Positions 29,059 through 40,913 of a stretch of 64,000 nucleotides of DNA are shown here, piece after piece. The notes beneath the pieces were generated by a model. It saw only the letters and a program-made list of their open reading frames with translations. It searched no databases and was not told the DNA's origin. The translations under genes were made by a program, and so were the position numbers. The stretch's first letter is position 1. The number at the start of each line of letters is the position of its first letter. The DNA comes from Tetramitus jugosus (lineage: Eukaryota > Heterolobosea > Eutetramitea > Acrasida > Vahlkampfiidae), in the NCBI GenBank assembly GCA_937625935.1, contig OW569385.1, positions 248,001-312,000 on the forward strand, written 5' to 3'.

Positions 29059-31512
29059 ATGAGCGATTTCGAGGTAAGATCCAATCTGTGATGTTGTATA
29101 GTTTAATAATGTTATTTGAGATCTAACGTATCTCTTCCAAACAGGATGATTTTGAGGATGACTTTGAAGAGTACATTTCGGATAGCGAACAAGAGACAAA
29201 GGCTCCCTCATCTTCTGTTGAGACTAAGTCTGATAGTTCTTCCATTCAACGTTTTCAACAAGCTCAATTTTTGAGCAATAAAGGTCAAACGGCCAATGAA
29301 TCAAGTGTAGTCAAGGAGATGATGAGGGCAATGAGCGAAGAGAATAACTCGTTAAAGAGTGCATCACATAGGGAGGATGAAGCTGCCATTAATTCGACAA
29401 ATATATCTGATAACAATTTTATTCAATCCAAGGCAATTAAGGTTGAGAAACCGTTGACCAAGGAAGAATTGAAGAGAATTGAGTTGGCAAGAAAAAGGGC
29501 TGAAAGGTCAAGAGTAAGTAGTTGAGTGATACACAGTACATTTATGTAAGAACAAGATTATTGATGTTTATTTGATAGGAGTTGCTACGGATTGTGGATT
29601 TAGATTTAACTAGGTATATCGAGTATGTTGATATGCCTCCAAAGTCTGACGCACAGCTGTACCAATTATCATTTGGTGTCAATAGCACGCACTCTCACAC
29701 TTCTGTACAATGCCCTCCTTTGAATGATTTCCAAGAGGGCTCAACAATGACTGAACGGCCCATTAGAGCTCACAAGAATACTCAAGCACCGGACGATCTT
29801 GGCTTTTCTGTTTCAAGAAAGACTGGAAGTGATAGGTTTCGGGTAAATCCCGTGACATTATCCAAGTTCTTAAAGAAATCATCAAATGTAATTGGTCGAT
29901 TACTTGCTGAGGAGAGAATAACTGTTCAATCATCAGCAGAGAAGAAATCTGTTTGGAAGTTTAGTGATACTTTTTCATCTTTTTTCCATCCTGGCCTGTG
30001 CATGGGCAGATCCACAAAAGGTTTGAAACATTCCTACTTCATTTTCATCTATATTTATGTCACTCACACAGCACAGATATTGTCTTTTTGTCTTTCAATG
30101 AGATTGGAGTGGCTTACACTCCTACTCAAAAGAGTGATGCTTTGGTAAAGGATAAGGGACTTATTTGTGTGTGGAGTGTCGTATCACTGACTTACCCATC
30201 AAAGATATTAATCTGTGAGTCAGAGATATCATGCTTATCTTTTGTGCCTCATTGTCCATATTTGATTCTAGCAGGGACAATTGATGGCACTGTTCAACTG
30301 TGGGATTTAAGAGAAGGCGAGAGCAAGCACAAAGAAGTAACAAGGTCGGTAGAAGGAAAACCTCCTGTCAAGATAATATTACGGAATCCAACGTATTCGA
30401 GCGATTGGATGCTAAATCAGAATCACTACTCGGCTGTTCAGCAGATTATACCCTTGGGATATAACAAGTCTGCAAATCGAAATTCAGACGCAGATCAATA
30501 TCAGATTACGAGTATAGACAGGGAGGGTACACTTATTTATTGGTCGATTGTGAGCATGACCCAAGAGGTGACCTCGGAAACTGATTTTGGATTATCCATT
30601 GGAGGAGGTAGAGTGAAGTTAGTCAGTGGAGGTCAGTCCAATATTTTTAATCGGGAACTGAATCGAGTCAAAGTTGCTAGTGCTGAGGAGTATCATTTTG
30701 GGATTAATAATACATTCTTTGAAAATGAGATAGAGGAGAAAGAGACAGCTACACAATACAAGCCTTCTCCTTTATGCTTGGCTATCGAGTCAGAGCCGAG
30801 GAATTCATCTAATTTTATTGTTGGACTTGAGAATGGATCGATCAGACGAGAGAGTCGTTTTCCTCGTAATATGATTCCAAAGACGTATTATCTACGAAAG
30901 AAACACGTGACTGATATTCGAGTTGAAGATTACGGATACATATCAAATAATTCAATCAGTTGTACATGTATTAACTACTCGATTTATCTGCCACAATATT
31001 TTATCGCATCATTTAGTGATGGTTCGTTGTCTGTGTACCAAGAGGGTTATCCAGATCCAATATATCGTCTGCACTACTTTACATTTAAGAGAATTCAAAC
31101 GGTACGATGGAGTCCATATGTTCCATCTCAATTCTATGTTCTAGTAGAGAGTGGAGAGTTATTTTTGTTTGATTTGATGAAGTCTGGAGATGATAAAATA
31201 GTATTATCACATAATATTTCAATAGTACTTCGCAGTGCTCAAACAAATTCTGAAATTACCTTAAAACCATCTTCCCACCTTGTATTCCCACAGTTTGAAG
31301 TACAAAATCGGTTAGTGAGTATTTTATCAGGACGAGATAATGATCAAAAAAGGACAACTTTTCCATGTGTAGTGGCGGTGGGGTATAGTAATGGTCGTGT
31401 TGATCTTCATAAATTGAGTACGATGAATCGGACAGACGTAACAGACATTAACCAACAGGCCTTAGATTTAAAGAGGACATTGGAGTCCTTGATTGCATGG
31501 AATGTTGAATAA
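29059..31512 (+). CDS. DYNC2I1: WDR60, dynein-2 intermediate chain
   Basis: Exons 29059-29073, 29145-29513, 29579-30020 and 30077-31512 give 753 aa; all junctions are GT-AG and keep frame. The first exon has only five codons. The N-terminus is acidic and disordered (DDFEDDFEEYISDSE). The conserved LLRIVDLDLTRYIEY comes next. WD40 repeats begin after exon 4: GLICVWSVV, ILICESEISCLSFVPHCPYL and LAGTIDGTVQLWDLREG, a signature of WDR60. The family powers retrograde intraflagellar transport with WDR34. Presence fits an organism that builds flagella. The residues after 560 are less conserved. Confidence 0.85.
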
Positions 31513-31550
31513 ACTTATCTATATCTTCTAATTTAACCTCGTTGATGATT

Positions 31551-34500
31551 TCATACAATTCTCTTTCCATGTTCGTCGTATTGAACCTTTCGCATACAAA
31601 AACCGTCATCTTCTTCCTCACTTTCGCTGTCCTGCGGTGATGGGTTGTCATTTGCTGCCTGTGGACGCTCTTCCTGCAGTTCAACAGCTTCCTCCAACAA
31701 TATTTTATCCACCTGATAGAGTAGTTGCGACAACAGTGTTTGATCTGTGAAAGACGACCAAAATTTTTTGTACTCAGACAGCACATAGTCTCTTGATTCT
31801 GTGTCTTCTATAACGAACTGCTTTTGGAATGCATTTGTCCAACTGCTTATACCATTACTCGCAACTATCCGCTCACTTTCGTGAACTGCCCATTTTTGCA
31901 TGAAAGAGTCATCATCAGGCTCGACTCCATCTTCATCAGACGATATGTCATCCTCAAAGTCTTCATCTATATCGTATCTATCTTCGTCTTCATCTTCGTT
32001 TTCATCTTCGTTTTCATCTTCGTCATCATCAATTTCATCTTCTCCATTATTCTTAGGGTAGATGTGATGACTTTGCTTAATCGTTTCCATGTACTCATCA
32101 AGTTTTGTTGAGGAGAAGAAGAGCTTCACCACCAGTTCTCTTCTCTTATTTTCACTTGAAGAGAATTTTCTCTTCTCCTGTGTAAGTTTTAGGATCTTAC
32201 AAAATGAGATACAGGCACGAACAAATCGATTCAGACTTTTAAATAGAGTCACAAACTGATGAGGTTCTAAGTTTTCGAAAAATGGATCAGTTCTATATCG
32301 CAAACACTCGTTCAGTTTCACCTTTAGTGCTTCAATTATTTCCAAGCACGCGTTCATTGACGATGTTGTACTATTGTCTATATCAGTAAAATTGTCCAAA
32401 GAGACAACAAACAGGTGAAGTCGAAAAGATACATACATTTTGTTGATACCAAGGCGGAACGAGCTACATGGAATGGCTTGAATGACTATTTGGAGAATAT
32501 GCTTCATGTTATCCACAGAGCTTTGGAAATGTTTGAATGGAAATCTCTTGTTGACATGGTTGGCTACAGTTGGGCTTGTTTGTATCGCCCTGACGTGCAC
32601 AGGCAGTAGAACTGTCAATAACTTTGGAAATGTTGATTCATTAAGCATTCGATACCTCAAGTGTTCTCTGCGCTGTAATGATATCAATTTTTCTGACTTC
32701 ACTGTTCCGTTCAATGCAAGCACCAAGTCATTCATTGCAATTGTTAAATCGTAGAAGTATAACAGACAGTCTTGCGCTTTCATTCCAATCATTGGCATCA
32801 ATAACTGCAACTGAAGGACGTAGTTTTGCATCTTTTTGGTAATTGTTTGTTGTAACTCTCCAGCCATTGTGGGGATTGTATCAATAAGTTCAGAGTGATA
32901 TCTCTCTTTAACAAGCATATCAAATGGGTACGATCGTAGAACGATTGAATTAGAAATCATATAGCAAGCCATAGCGGTAGATGAATCAGATATTCCTCTA
33001 TGCGCAGGATAGATTGTGCACATTATATATCGATACAGGTAGCCGACTATTATTTGTTGCTGGGTTTCATTTGCGAGAGTAAAGAGGCATTGCGAAATCA
33101 AATGAGACAAGTGATATTCCTGACATTTGCAGAATTGATCCAGAAGATGCTCGAGTATTGCTTGTAGTCTATCGTGGTGGGTATCCAAAGTGTTGGAGGT
33201 GGTGATAGCACTCCAGTTCTTCACTAATCTTTCGAATAGAGGAGTAGTTTGCTTGCATAGATGGATAACGCGAGAGATGATATGGTAAAAGAAGCTGAAA
33301 ACGGGAATACGGGTTAGTTAGGAATAAGTATTACGAACGAGTGAATGCTCACATACCACAGTGTAACGAAGATATAGTCTTGATCTTCTGCATGCTTTTT
33401 TGACTTGTCTTCATTAGGAGTAGACACCTGAGCGCGAGATTCCACGAGTCTCTCAATCAGGGAGGTACTTTGGAACAACATAAGCTTAACGGATTCTCCT
33501 ATTATATCCATCATTTCAGCCGCAGTTCCCTCATATCTAGTAGAGTGAGAGAAAGCACCAAATATGTGACGATGGAAATGTGACTTATTCTTGATAAGGT
33601 CAATGGCATTGGTTCTGGCAATTCCCTTCTCCTTCTTAATAGAGTTTACAATAACAACATCATCATTACTATGTTGCACATTAAAAGATGCTAAAGAGGA
33701 CCATAGCAAGCTTAAAGTAGTAATTCGTAATTTGGTCTCATTAAGTTCAATAGCACTTCTCTGTTGAACATCTGTTTCCGGTTTGTCCGAAAATAACTTT
33801 AACATGAATGCAGATATTGTTTTGAAAGATACTTGATATCTAATGAGAACACCTTTCACGACATTCTTCGTTTGCTCGTTTAACTTTGATGAAATACACA
33901 GGCTGTGGACTCTATCTCTAAAGCAAAGTAGAGTTTTTATCAGGTGGTCTAATAACTTCTCTTCCTCCGTATTCATTGATCGATTGAGATTCTGAGTGTA
34001 TGTGATCATAGACTGAGTTAAGCTTGTGGATATCATTAGAGCCATCAACATATTGGGAAGAGAATTTTGCTTGATTTGATATCCACATTTATACACGTCC
34101 AATGTTGTCTGTAGGGAATGTGTCAGTCAGAGAAGAGAATGGATGTAACAGGGGTAGAATACATTCTTGACATACAGTCGAGGGCCGTGTTCGTTGCAAA
34201 ATTTGGACATACGAGCTCATTAGTTGATAGTAGACTTGTAGAGACAATAATGTCATACTCCCTGATGGATTGTTCACTTTCAAAAAGTGCTGCGGATAGG
34301 GTTAGACAATACTGTGGAGAAAACAAGATGAAGTGGATACTTACAGTCGTGCTTGAATCGAATTCAAAAGAAATTTCATTTTTTCCTTGTTTCTTTGAAA
34401 TTATTCCAACATGATTCATGAGTGGTTCTATGTAATGATCGAATAGATGCTCGAGGGAGTCGTTATCTATCAACTCCATGTTTAATTGAACTAGATCCAA

Positions 34501-36342
34501 TAAGTAAATTGTTTTGTGATCTATTTCAGTTGATTGGAATGTTTGCAGCACCCATTCTAGAACTGTCGTAAATTCATCCTTATACTCTGCTCTAAAATGA
34601 TCTGAACCACAGCCAATGACATACAAGATATGACTGGCAGCTATTAGACCCATTTGTGTTTGCAATTCATGAGCACTAAATAATTGCTTACGCAAAAACA
34701 TCATAAGGTTTGGCAATATTTTAGCCTGATAAGCAATGCATCTACATAACACGAAGCAGAGTGAGTGAATTGAACGGACTGAAATCTTTTTGGCTCTCAT
34801 CAATCCATCTTCTATCATTCCAGAGAATTCAGATAATATTTTACACGGAGATGAGATGTCATCAAGAATAACCTGCTCGTCGGATGCTAAACTCACTAAT
34901 ATATCTCCTGATACACAGGCATCGCTGCTATAACCGATATCATTCGAAGATACTATTTCGACTGTTTGCAAAGAAGCCAATAGAGATGAAATCATATGAG
35001 CTCGTTTGTCCCTATACAGCTTGAATACTAGTATGCATATAGAGTGACACCATGGCTCTTCCTCTTCTTTGAATACATTCTTCTGATGTAAAAAATAAGT
35101 TGCCATAGCAAATACAGAATTTGATAGAATGCGAGAATTGCTCAGTGAGTGATAATCACTAGCTATTGCCTCCTGGATGTTCGACAGTGTTAACAGCTGA
35201 ACAGGCTTCGACTGATAGGTTTGTCTGAGAATACTAAAAACAACTCTTCTGTCTCTTTGATGTGTATGCAGCAACACCAATATAACTAAAATATCAAATC
35301 TAGACAGCGGAATGATGCTAGGTTTCTTAATAGAGTTGATAAAATTCTTAACAGCAATTGGATTGACGCTGAACGTCGTAATGAGCACCTCCGCACATAT
35401 CAAGGAACAAATATGAGCAGGCAGAGTTCGACACACCTGTCGAATTGAATCAACTATTCGTGGGGCGGATTCTCTTGTTATTGTCTTTAGTAATGTCCGA
35501 ATTAACACCACAACATCTTCCTCTTCAACATAATCAAGGGAAGATATTGTTATGGAGCCAATTTTTTTCTTTTGCTCGTTTGTTAGATTAGGTAGTTCGT
35601 ACAACACACCAACAACACTTGTACACAATGTTCGATCAGTCATCATACATTGTGACAACTGCTCTATAATAGATTCTGCTTCATTAAACGTCTCACCACA
35701 AATATCAGGTATTCTCTCAATAATCGGCTTCTTATCATCCAACACATCCAGCAGTTGCACATAATGTTGCGTAATTTTCGGATGTGGTTCCAATTCACTC
35801 AAAAATTTAAGAATTTGCAGTGTTTGTTCTCTGCATCGATTCTCATTCACGCCCATATTCATCTTTTCTTGCAACAACGCTACTCTCCGTATCAATTGAA
35901 TCGCAATTTCAACCATTGTTTCACTCTGTTTATCAAAATCAAAATCATTCTCTGCATTCCACAAACCATCATCATCATCATTCTCTAAATCTCCAAATTC
36001 ATCATCATCATCCAAGCATATCACATCTTCTTCTTCTTCTTCTTCGTTATCAGTCATCAAAACATCTCCTTCATCATCATCGTCGTCAATGATCATAGGA
36101 TCATTTATACTTGATGACTTTTTCATACGCTTTGATACCTCTTGTTTCGTTGTCATTGGCCTCTTTGATCGTTGTTTTTGTCTCACCTGAAAAACCAATG
36201 ATGAATTGGTGGATGATGAGGAACCATCATGATGATGATTATGCACACATGACATTAAATAATCAAAGTCAAGCTCGTCTACTTGTTGCAAATAGTCCCA
36301 CTTGTTGGTGGAAGAGCTGTCGTCCATTTGCTGTTTGACCAT
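31551..36342 (-). CDS. FANCD2: FANCD2-like Fanconi anaemia protein
   Basis: Exons 36342-34213, 34108-33357 and 33294-31551 (GTATGT starts, AG ends) give about 1541 aa; human FANCD2 is 1451. Alpha-solenoid helices fill the protein. Key similarities are the DVVVLIRTLLKTITRESAP..IVDSIRQ stretch, LSNSVFAMATYFL, and IRSIHSL...LRKQLFSAHELQTQMGLI. The N-terminus is acidic with a Lys/Arg nuclear signal (RQKQRSKRPM), and the C-terminus ends in a long Asp/Glu tail, as in FANCD2. The monoubiquitinated FANCD2-FANCI clamp marks stalled forks and cross-links. FANCI is a related alternative but fits less well. A 33-base in-frame GTAAGT...CAG segment (34344-34312) might be a further intron. The ATG at 36342 replaces a GTG frame start. 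Confidence 0.7.
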
Positions 36343-36390
36343 TTTTTCTTGAATTTTCACACTTCGATCCGATGCTGGAACTAATGATTT

Positions 36391-36399
36391 TTTGGCGGG
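36391..36399 (-). promoter_or_regulatory. E2F-type motif TTTGGCGGG in the FANCD2 divergent promoter
   Basis: TTTGGCGGG reads on the plus strand at 36391-36399, in the 115-base gap between FANCD2 and the acidic protein gene. This is the classical E2F core. It could serve either gene. Confidence 0.4.
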
Positions 36400-36457
36400 C
36401 TAGAAAAAATTTGCCGGTCGGTTACAGAGAGTTGTTCCGAATCTAAAAATCAAGGAA

Positions 36458-37897
36458 ATGAAAGATATAGTTGATAGGTGTGAAAGTTTAGAGCTATCGG
36501 ATACAGAGAGTGAAGACAGCTCAGAAGAGACCTCTACTGTAACTACCAGCACCTCTTCATCTAGTGACACTTCTGTGCAAGATGAAGAATCGATTTCAGA
36601 ATCGGAGAGTGAAGTAGAAGAGGACGAGGAAGAAGAGAAGGAAGAAGTAGAGGCAAACAAGGAAAGAATCAAAGAAGAAGAGGTAAAGAAAGATGTGGAG
36701 AGAGTCAGGAGTGAAGCAGATACCGCTTGTTCTTCAGATGATAGCACACCTCGAAAAGTTGTTTCATCTGAAGTAGAAGTCGACCGAAAGAGCATCAAGG
36801 AAATTGCCTTGTCCGAAAACGCGAACGAATTGAGCTCGGATAGAGCTCAAGAACACGAAAAACTTGAGACTCCAAAAAAGTTAGATATTGATAATTCGTG
36901 TATGAAGAAGAAAAAGGTTACATTCAAATCACCTCAGAAAATAGAATTCGAAAAGGATGAAGAAGAATATGAGAGTGAAGATTCAGAGAGTTCCTCATCA
37001 GAAGAAAGTGAATCGGATGATTCAGAGAGAGATAGTTCATTTTCAAAGAAAACAAGATACACCTCGGATGTGCTTTACAAATTGGACAATTTCGAGAACA
37101 CAGGTAAAGAAGAGAGTCGCACAAAAAGAGATAGAAGCGAATCAGACTTTGATATCATTTATAGGAGAATAACCCAACAACTTAGCAATTTTAAAGTTGA
37201 TCTGAACAACAATTTGAAAAAGAACAGAACGATTCAAGGTGAGTTGAGAAGGATTCAGACAAATTTTGACTCATTACTGTTAGCTAGGCAGGATAAATCT
37301 CCAAGAGAAAAGGAGCCGATAAAGACTACGAAGGTTCCTCCCTTAGATCTCCCAAAAACAAAAGAAACCAAAAATGTTCCTGATCGATCAGGAAAAGGAG
37401 CAGATAGGAGTAGCCCTGCACTAGAATCCCCAGTGGCACAGAAGAAAACCGTAAAGAGAGAAGTTCCAAAGACTGAAACTAGAAAGTCCAAAGAAAAGAG
37501 AATATCTGTCACTGATGGTATCGACCTTCGTACAGTTTCGACTCTCTATGGCTCTTGGGTGAAAGAGGAGGATCTTCTAGCTGATATGAAGATTCAGATT
37601 GACTCTCTATCAAAGGGAGCAATTCTTACCCAAGATAGAACAAAGGATGAGTGGAATTATGACACAGTACTCAGAACAAGAGCTGATGAGCTCGTGCTTT
37701 CTCGTACCTCTGGCCAAAACTTTGAGATGGTAACACTATCAGTGACCAAGAAGAGTAATGGATATTCAGTTACGGGAAGGGTGAAGATACGTCCCAATGA
37801 CAAGAAGGATTCCCCAATGAATACTAAGGAATCATTCGTCATCTCCAGTTATGTGATCGATAGTCAACTGGAAAGTACACTGGAAGACCTGTGTTGA
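36458..37897 (+). CDS. Acidic Ser/Glu-rich protein of unknown function
   Basis: 479 aa, divergent from FANCD2. Residues 10-200 are Ser, Asp, Glu and Lys-rich and disordered, with many SxxE/SDxE casein-kinase-2-type sites. A helical segment at 225-275 (SDFDIIYRRITQQLSNFKVDLNNNLKK) may be a coiled coil. Residues 345-475 look folded: VSTLYGSWVKEEDLLADMKIQID, then NYDTVLRTRADELVLSR, NFEMVTLSVTKKSNGYSVTG and VISSYVID. I recognise no family. The basic motif KKKKVTFKS is a possible nuclear signal and PP1-docking RVxF-like (KVTF). A chromatin or kinetochore role is possible but not shown. Confidence 0.75.
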   Translation: MKDIVDRCESLELSDTESEDSSEETSTVTTSTSSSSDTSVQDEESISESESEVEEDEEEEKEEVEANKERIKEEEVKKDVERVRSEADTACSSDDSTPRKVVSSEVEVDRKSIKEIALSENANELSSDRAQEHEKLETPKKLDIDNSCMKKKKVTFKSPQKIEFEKDEEEYESEDSESSSSEESESDDSERDSSFSKKTRYTSDVLYKLDNFENTGKEESRTKRDRSESDFDIIYRRITQQLSNFKVDLNNNLKKNRTIQGELRRIQTNFDSLLLARQDKSPREKEPIKTTKVPPLDLPKTKETKNVPDRSGKGADRSSPALESPVAQKKTVKREVPKTETRKSKEKRISVTDGIDLRTVSTLYGSWVKEEDLLADMKIQIDSLSKGAILTQDRTKDEWNYDTVLRTRADELVLSRTSGQNFEMVTLSVTKKSNGYSVTGRVKIRPNDKKDSPMNTKESFVISSYVIDSQLESTLEDLC

Positions 37898-37988
37898 CAT
37901 GAACAATTTTAACAAAAAGAATGCTCAGTAGGAAACTTTAATGTTTGATTATTTACAGTTGTGAGAGCTTTTTAAATTGTATTTACTT

Positions 37989-40289
37989 TCATGAAAAGGT
38001 GGTAATATTACCTGGCATTTGTTCCATTCTTGTCAAGCTGCTGCGTCCTCTTTCTGTCATGAAGTCCTTCCACCTGACAGCGAACACCTTGTATTCACTC
38101 AACGGCTTGTATCGATAGCCTCCGAATAGCAGAATCTTTGTCTTAGGGCAGGCAGGATTCTCGCTATAGTCCTTGAGAGTGATACATGCAGAACTATCTG
38201 CTGCGTAAGATTGCTCAGAGTTCAACTTTCTCCACTTGAGTGTCACCAGATCGAGCACATTGACTTCTGAACTGACATCCCATACAATGCCACCACCGAC
38301 AACAAACAAGTGAGCGCCGACACGGCAACTCACAGGGAAAGTTCCTGATCTTGGTACGTGATCAATACAGTCGGTCATGTCAATATTGGTCCAGACACTT
38401 GTCTTGACATCAAATATAAACAATTCTCTATAGTACTCTTTCCACTTCTTATCTGCTCCATTCTGGTACCAGTATCCACCTCCATAAATGACCAACTTGT
38501 TGTTGACTTCATGCATGGTGAATCCGAGACGTGCAGTAAATGGACAAGATTTTTGATTTGGCTTTGTTTTCACTGGAACTTGTCTCCAGGTGTAATCTTC
38601 GACGTCCAGTGCCCAAATCTCATCTGTTGGTGTCATGTGTTGTCCAATGCCACCTCCGACGACATACATCTCCTTTCGGCCATGAGGACCAGTGACAAGA
38701 GCGGCTTGATGATTGGTTCGAGCAGTGGGTTGCTCTGCGTCGGGTGCGAATTCAATCTGCGCCCATTCCTTTGTCTCCAGATCATACACGTACAAATTGT
38801 TTGTCACAACAGTGTTCTCTCCCTCTGTTCCACCAAAGAGGAACAATTTCTTGTTGTCGACACAGACGCAGGAGTGCTTTCCGAATTGCATCGGTTTACC
38901 AGTCAATGAACTCGTTCTGGTGTGATTGTTTGCTCTGAATGTAGGTGTGTTTGGTGTGAGTGGAGTAGTTGGTCCGTTGCCATTTCCGTTGGCACCATTG
39001 CTCATCCAATGATTTCCAACACTGGCATTGAACAGTGCGGCATTGGTGTTTGGTGTCAATGGACTGGTTGGGAACGCAAATTGATTTGCAATTGTGCTTG
39101 GTGTCAATGGAGATGAAGGCGTACGGATTCTGACCTGGCAGAAGTGAGCTCTGTTAGTGTCAAACTCGTGTAACACATCAGAGTCCTCCACTTCATTGAC
39201 TACAGCGTCTCCCACGACAGCTGCATTCTGAGGAGCAGCGCCATTCTGAGCAGCAGCGTTGTTCGCATTCTTGAATCCACCAATCATCACAAAACTGGAC
39301 TCGTCGGGTGTTGTACAAGTAATGGTGTGTCTGTGACGAGCGTGAGGATTGTAGTGACCCATGCGAGTCGAATGCTCCTGTGCCAATCTCATTCTCTTCT
39401 CGAATCCTCTATCGTGACCAAACAGTGTTTGATTGGCCAAGTCTGATGCACCACTGCCGTTGCCGCTGCTGCCGCTTCCAGTGCCACCGAGTCCCATAGA
39501 GAGCATTGGCTTCCATGCCATTCTCAGTTTTCTCTTGAGTGAAGTAGTAGGTGTGGTTGGTGATAGTTCACTGTTGCCACTGCCACCACCGATAATGGGA
39601 GTCGTAGGAGTGAGTGGCGTATTCGAAGTACCCACACTTGTCGTTGTAATCGGTGCTTGGTATAATCTGTTATTAATAGCCAAAGTCGGGGAATTAGCAG
39701 CGCCGACAGATGAGAAGGAGGAAGCAGAGCAGGGTGGAGTCAATGGAGAAGTAGGAGTGGCCACTGGGAAACGAGTATTGAAAATGTGAGGAGGCATCTT
39801 GTTTGTTCCTGCTTCACAACTCTTCTTGACCAACACCTTCTCCATAAAGTAGTCGCGACAATTGAGCTTTTGCTTGACAAATGATTCGCGCTCAGGATTC
39901 TGTTCAAACATGCACACTGTGGGGTCCAGTATCTGTGGATTGCGGCCTCTCTTTTGGAATGTCAAGTTCCACCACAAATATTCATCCTTGGACAGTTCGT
40001 GGAACCGTTTGTTCACTCTTTCAATGCACAACACAATTTCTCTGCGTCGCATGTACTGAAAAATGTTCAATAGGACTTCATCTGGCAGGACATGAAAGTT
40101 TTCAAAGTGAATAGGATCCAGTGGCATCATCATTGAGTCATTGTCTTGATCAACCACACCAAAATCAAAGGATGACATGTTGTTCATGATGGTGTTTGGA
40201 GAGAGAGGACCAACGTTGCCGTTGCCGTCAGCATTTTGGTCCATATTGCCAGACAAGGTTCTCAGGTGCTTGTAAATGGAGTTCCACAT
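37989..40289 (-). CDS. F-box/Kelch-repeat protein with SPLTP linker repeats
   Basis: 766 aa. The F-box is at about 66-110 (HVLPDEVLLNIFQYMRRREIV..VNKRFHEL). Kelch-type blades start near 325 (RHRHTITCTTPDESSFVMIGGF) and run 470-750, with FLFGGTEG, MYVVGGGIG, LVIYGGGYWY, LFVVGGGIVW and ILLFGGYRY. The linker between (about 170-300 and 385-465) is Asn/Ser/Gly-rich and has five (S/T)PLTP elements, proline-directed kinase sites. The F-box would bind SKP1 and the propeller would hold a substrate for SCF ubiquitination. No intron; ATG at 40289. Confidence 0.9.
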   Translation of the reverse strand: MWNSIYKHLRTLSGNMDQNADGNGNVGPLSPNTIMNNMSSFDFGVVDQDNDSMMMPLDPIHFENFHVLPDEVLLNIFQYMRRREIVLCIERVNKRFHELSKDEYLWWNLTFQKRGRNPQILDPTVCMFEQNPERESFVKQKLNCRDYFMEKVLVKKSCEAGTNKMPPHIFNTRFPVATPTSPLTPPCSASSFSSVGAANSPTLAINNRLYQAPITTTSVGTSNTPLTPTTPIIGGGSGNSELSPTTPTTSLKRKLRMAWKPMLSMGLGGTGSGSSGNGSGASDLANQTLFGHDRGFEKRMRLAQEHSTRMGHYNPHARHRHTITCTTPDESSFVMIGGFKNANNAAAQNGAAPQNAAVVGDAVVNEVEDSDVLHEFDTNRAHFCQVRIRTPSSPLTPSTIANQFAFPTSPLTPNTNAALFNASVGNHWMSNGANGNGNGPTTPLTPNTPTFRANNHTRTSSLTGKPMQFGKHSCVCVDNKKLFLFGGTEGENTVVTNNLYVYDLETKEWAQIEFAPDAEQPTARTNHQAALVTGPHGRKEMYVVGGGIGQHMTPTDEIWALDVEDYTWRQVPVKTKPNQKSCPFTARLGFTMHEVNNKLVIYGGGYWYQNGADKKWKEYYRELFIFDVKTSVWTNIDMTDCIDHVPRSGTFPVSCRVGAHLFVVGGGIVWDVSSEVNVLDLVTLKWRKLNSEQSYAADSSACITLKDYSENPACPKTKILLFGGYRYKPLSEYKVFAVRWKDFMTERGRSSLTRMEQMPGNITTFS

Positions 40290-40913
40290 GATATATGTTG
40301 TTGGTTATGGTATGTATGTTAGTTGGTTTGTTGTTTGTTGTTTTTCGCTCGTTTTTTTTTTCTTCGTGTGGGAGGAAGCTTTGGAAGAAGAGTTTTTCCT
40401 GTGAAGTTAGTTGCTGGTTGTTGGAAGTATGGATGTGGTGATTTTTGAAGCTGCTTCTGGGAAGTTTGCGAGAATGTGCGATTCAAAAAAACGATTGGGA
40501 CAAATGTCGTGTTTCAGTACGAAGCAGTTGCGAGAGTTGTGTGCTTGTTGTTGCTGTTGGTGGTTGTTATGGTTTTGAGTGGACTCCGAGAGAGTTTGAA
40601 GTTGGTGTTTGTTGTTGGGGGCAACGGGACACAAAATGTTCTTCTCAAAGCTGCGAGAGGGACTGCAGAGATGCAATGCAATGCTGTCCAAAGGGATCAA
40701 ACTGATTCGAATATTGATTACAAGAATCATTCAAAGGGCGGATCACGGCTGCAAAGATTCAGGTGGAATTCCCCGTTTATTCTCAGCCGCACATTTTCGT
40801 CCATCGCAGAAATGGTTCTTGACATCGTCCATCAAATTGACGGTCGAAGTTTTGACATATTTGTGACGCAACCAAGTTGTTACAAGTACTGTTCAGAACG
40901 ATACAACTCGTCC
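40290..40913. other. Intergenic: promoter/leader of the F-box/Kelch gene
   Basis: 624 bases between two minus-strand genes. GT/TTG-rich leader sequence (TTGTTTGTTG) lies next to the F-box gene start. A plus-strand open frame of 166 codons (40476-40976) begins with GTG, has no family features and overlaps the neighbour's C-terminus, so I do not call it. Nothing else seen. Confidence 0.4.
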
